A stretch of 6,367 nucleotides of DNA from Planctomycetaceae bacterium (GTDB lineage Bacteria; Planctomycetota; Planctomycetia; Pirellulales; Thermoguttaceae), in the NCBI GenBank assembly GCA_009776995.1, contig WRMR01000296.1, forward strand, positions 1 through 6,367, given 5' to 3'. How positions within the stretch are numbered: the stretch's first letter is position 1; each line of letters starts with the position of its first letter. Positions 5,173 to 6,367 of this stretch are shown here, piece after piece. The notes under the pieces are model-generated. The model worked only from the letters and a program-made list of their open reading frames with translations. It was not told the DNA's origin and made no database searches. Both the position numbers and the translations under genes were made by a program.

Positions 5173-5204
5173 AATCGCGTCCCAGTGTGACGCGGCTAAC
5201 GCGG
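5173..5204 (-). repeat. Palindromic dispersed repeat, copy D (leader of the acetyltransferase)
   Basis: On the minus strand: GCGTTAGC, then stem CGCGTC, loop ACACTGG, GACGCG. The stem (5176-5181 with 5189-5194) is a perfect 6 bp. The orientation is opposite to copies A, B and C. It lies in the presumed 5' leader of the acetyltransferase mRNA. Confidence 0.7.
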
Positions 5205-5206
5205 AA

Positions 5207-5222
5207 CAATCCGGGGGGATTG
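5207..5222. other. Perfect 6-bp hairpin next to repeat copy D
   Basis: CAATCC, loop GGGG, GGATTG. Together with copy D it gives two adjacent stem-loops in the acetyltransferase leader, within 60 bases of the start codon. Confidence 0.45.
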
Positions 5223-5257
5223 CGCTGCGTTTCACACCCGGCGTCACCAAACAACCT

Positions 5258-5311
5258 TCAAAAACACACTCGCTGTGAATCGTATAACGTTTTCCCATTG
5301 CTGCTCCCCAT
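5258..5311 (-). CDS. Possible 17-residue leader peptide upstream of the acetyltransferase
   Basis: ATG 5311 opens a 17-codon frame (MGSSNGKTLYDSQRVCF) ending in TGA at 5260-5258. AAGGAG (5328-5323) stands 11 bases upstream, a rather long spacing, inside the loop of a small hairpin. The promoter's expected start site lies just upstream. A competing frame from ATG 5298 (69 codons, overlapping the acetyltransferase start) has GGGGAG 6 bases upstream. Leader peptides are known for inducible cat and erm genes, so the arrangement is suggestive, but nothing here proves translation. Confidence 0.2.
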   Translation of the reverse strand: MGSSNGKTLYDSQRVCF

Positions 5312-5313
5312 GC

Positions 5314-5333
5314 TGAAAAACACTCCTTTTTCA
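5314..5333. other. Perfect 7-bp hairpin near the transcript start
   Basis: On the minus strand TGAAAAA, loop GGAGTG, TTTTTCA. It begins about six bases after the expected transcription start and exposes GGAG in its loop. The stem is AT-rich and weak. Confidence 0.5.
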
Positions 5334-5345
5334 AGTCGGAAAACG

Positions 5346-5374
5346 TTTATAACAAATAACTTAAATCACGTCAA
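5346..5374 (-). promoter_or_regulatory. Near-consensus sigma-70 promoter for the acetyltransferase
   Basis: Minus-strand TTGACG (5374-5369) and TATAAA (5351-5346) are separated by exactly 17 bp, each one base off consensus. Transcription would start near 5339, leaving a leader of about 190 bases before ATG 5149. It lies in the gap between the upstream gene's stop (5395) and the acetyltransferase, so the enzyme is probably transcribed on its own. Confidence 0.75.
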
Positions 5375-5394
5375 CCGCAGTTAATACAATGGAA

Positions 5395-6367
5395 CTATGG
5401 TATATAGGTCATGTCAATCGTTCTATACCACTCGCTCCAGATTTTTCGGACGGTTTCGAGTTGCGCGGGAAAATTGTGGGCGTCTGACGCGGGCAGTCGG
5501 GGCATTTTGGCGTTGCGGGAAATGCGTTTGAGAGCTTCGTGCGCCGCTTCAACGACAGCATATTCCGGGTCGGACAACGCGGCAATCAGCACAGGGGCAT
5601 TGGTCACATCACCGCTTTTGGCCAGCAGGTCAATGGCAGCCAGTCTCACTTCGGCATTGGCGTCGTTGAGCCAGCCTCTCGCGTTTTGAATCCGGTCGGT
5701 TGTCAGGAAACTTTGCAGCGAACGCGCCGGCATCCGCGATAATTCCAGGAGCGTTTCCTCGTCGATGGCGTTCAATTCGTCAATGCGTTCGAGCAGACTT
5801 TGCGACGACTGGAGTTCGGAAAGCGAGATGATTTGACCGTCACGGATGACAATATCTTCAGCGTCCGCCGACGTGGGCAGGCCGCGACCGCCCCGCATCG
5901 TCCCGCCGGCCACCGGGTCGGCGATGTGTTGCTCAATGGCCTTGCGGGTCGAGCGGCACAGCACCAAAACGGAAAACGCCGTGTCCGGCACCACGCCGCA
6001 ACTACTGCTCCAACTGCCGTCCGGTTTTTGCGTCGAGATGAGATGGGGGGCAACCCAGTTGTACCAGTCGGGCGAATCGTCCGATATTCCCTCGGCCAAA
6101 TCGCGGAAGGTTTCGTAGCGTTCCAGTGCGTATAAATAGTAATGCCAGTAACTGGAAGCCTGGCCGGTTCCGCGATAGTTCCGTTCGAGCCAGTCATTGC
6201 CCGCCCGCGTGATCTGGTCGAAGCGCGTTTTGGAAAAATTGCCGCGCAAGGCATCAGCCGAGGCCATGCGCCGCCGTCGTTCCTCCTCGCTTTCGATTTT
6301 TTTGAACACGGCCGGTTTGGCCTTAATCACCGACAGACTCGTCGCGGTATTGCTGACACGGGCGTCC
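5395..6367 (-). CDS. Cyclase-like alpha-helical / HEAT-repeat protein, C-terminal part (5' end outside window)
   Basis: 323 codons are visible; the frame is open to the right edge, and the only internal alternative starts (such as GTG 6330) lie within the ongoing frame, so the N-terminus is missing. Visible order: a basic/acidic charged segment (KKIESEEERRRR), then a helical part containing YWHYYLYALERY, WYNWVAPHLIS and QKPDGSWSSS. The Q-x-x-DGSW motif recalls the repeat of terpene cyclases and prenyltransferases, followed by VVPDTAFSVLVLCRSTRKAI. Near the C-terminus are two HEAT-type repeats (about visible residues 228-284: DANAEVRLAAIDLL and DPEYAVVEAAHEAL), then a WSEWYRTID end. Such cyclase-fold plus HEAT proteins are common in planctomycetes and mostly uncharacterised; a scaffold or binding role is likelier than catalysis, since no DXDD-type acid motif is visible. 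TAG stop at 5397-5395. Confidence 0.8.
   Translation of the reverse strand, partial: DARVSNTATSLSVIKAKPAVFKKIESEEERRRRMASADALRGNFSKTRFDQITRAGNDWLERNYRGTGQASSYWHYYLYALERYETFRDLAEGISDDSPDWYNWVAPHLISTQKPDGSWSSSCGVVPDTAFSVLVLCRSTRKAIEQHIADPVAGGTMRGGRGLPTSADAEDIVIRDGQIISLSELQSSQSLLERIDELNAIDEETLLELSRMPARSLQSFLTTDRIQNARGWLNDANAEVRLAAIDLLAKSGDVTNAPVLIAALSDPEYAVVEAAHEALKRISRNAKMPRLPASDAHNFPAQLETVRKIWSEWYRTIDMTYIP

Noticed and set aside
5089..5334. 81-codon minus-strand frame overlapping the acetyltransferase start
   Set aside because: It starts with TTG, passes through palindromic repeat copy D and overlaps the better-supported acetyltransferase by 61 bases; kept only as a competing leader idea.
5772..6254. 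160-codon minus-strand frame within the HEAT-protein gene
   Set aside because: It overlaps the cyclase-like/HEAT frame in another phase and lacks any recognisable motif.
1..6367. tRNA, rRNA, insertion sequence or phage integrase
   Set aside because: No cloverleaf, rRNA core sequence, transposase motif or terminal inverted repeat of an insertion sequence was seen on either strand.

Overview
Organism and setting. All five genes called with moderate or better confidence lie on the minus strand, so they are read from high to low coordinates. The rightmost gene joins a terpene-cyclase-like helical segment to HEAT repeats, an architecture I associate with Planctomycetes and their PVC relatives. 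The leftmost is a two-module activase with iron-sulfur-type cysteines, a family found mostly in anaerobes. My best guess is an anaerobic or facultative PVC-type bacterium; this is inferred from protein style and no rRNA is present. The outer genes are GC-rich, while about 2400-3560 is visibly AT-richer.

Layout in the direction of transcription. (1) 6367-5395: C-terminal part of a cyclase-like/HEAT-repeat protein that starts outside the window. (2) 5394-5150: leader region with a near-consensus promoter (TTGACG, 17 bp, TATAAA), small hairpins, a possible short leader ORF and a palindromic repeat. (3) 5149-4499: a left-handed beta-helix acetyltransferase of the Vat/CatB-like xenobiotic acetyltransferase family. 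(4) 4498-3562: no convincing gene. It holds a GAAG-rich motif, several hairpins and a large block of 21-bp tandem repeats in three sequence flavours. (5) 3561-3100: a small protein with one N-terminal membrane anchor. (6) 3049-2402: a conserved protein of unknown function with MRIISDF at its start and GFDKYSFRK at its end. (7) 2317 to beyond position 1: a large protein with two BadF/BcrA/HgdC-type ATPase modules, a four-cysteine motif and the start of a DUF2229-like region.

What stands out. A short palindromic element (GTTAGC tail, stem CCGCGTC/GACGCGG, loop ACCCTGC) occurs four times. One copy lies in frame inside the activase gene, one just after the 220-codon gene, and two flank the acetyltransferase in opposite orientations. 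Separately, the 21-bp array is built largely from 42-bp dimers whose junctions are mutually complementary, so either strand could fold into a chain of GC stem-loops. It ends in a 12-bp hairpin followed by five T residues. Three unrelated-looking repeat flavours there share the same 21-bp period, which equals two turns of DNA.

How the genes relate. Nothing shows one pathway shared by all genes. The activase is likely metabolic (radical acyl-CoA chemistry), the acetyltransferase is probably an independently transcribed drug- or metabolite-modifying enzyme, and the two AT-rich genes look like accessory cargo between repeats. No known defence or mobile system is recognisable.
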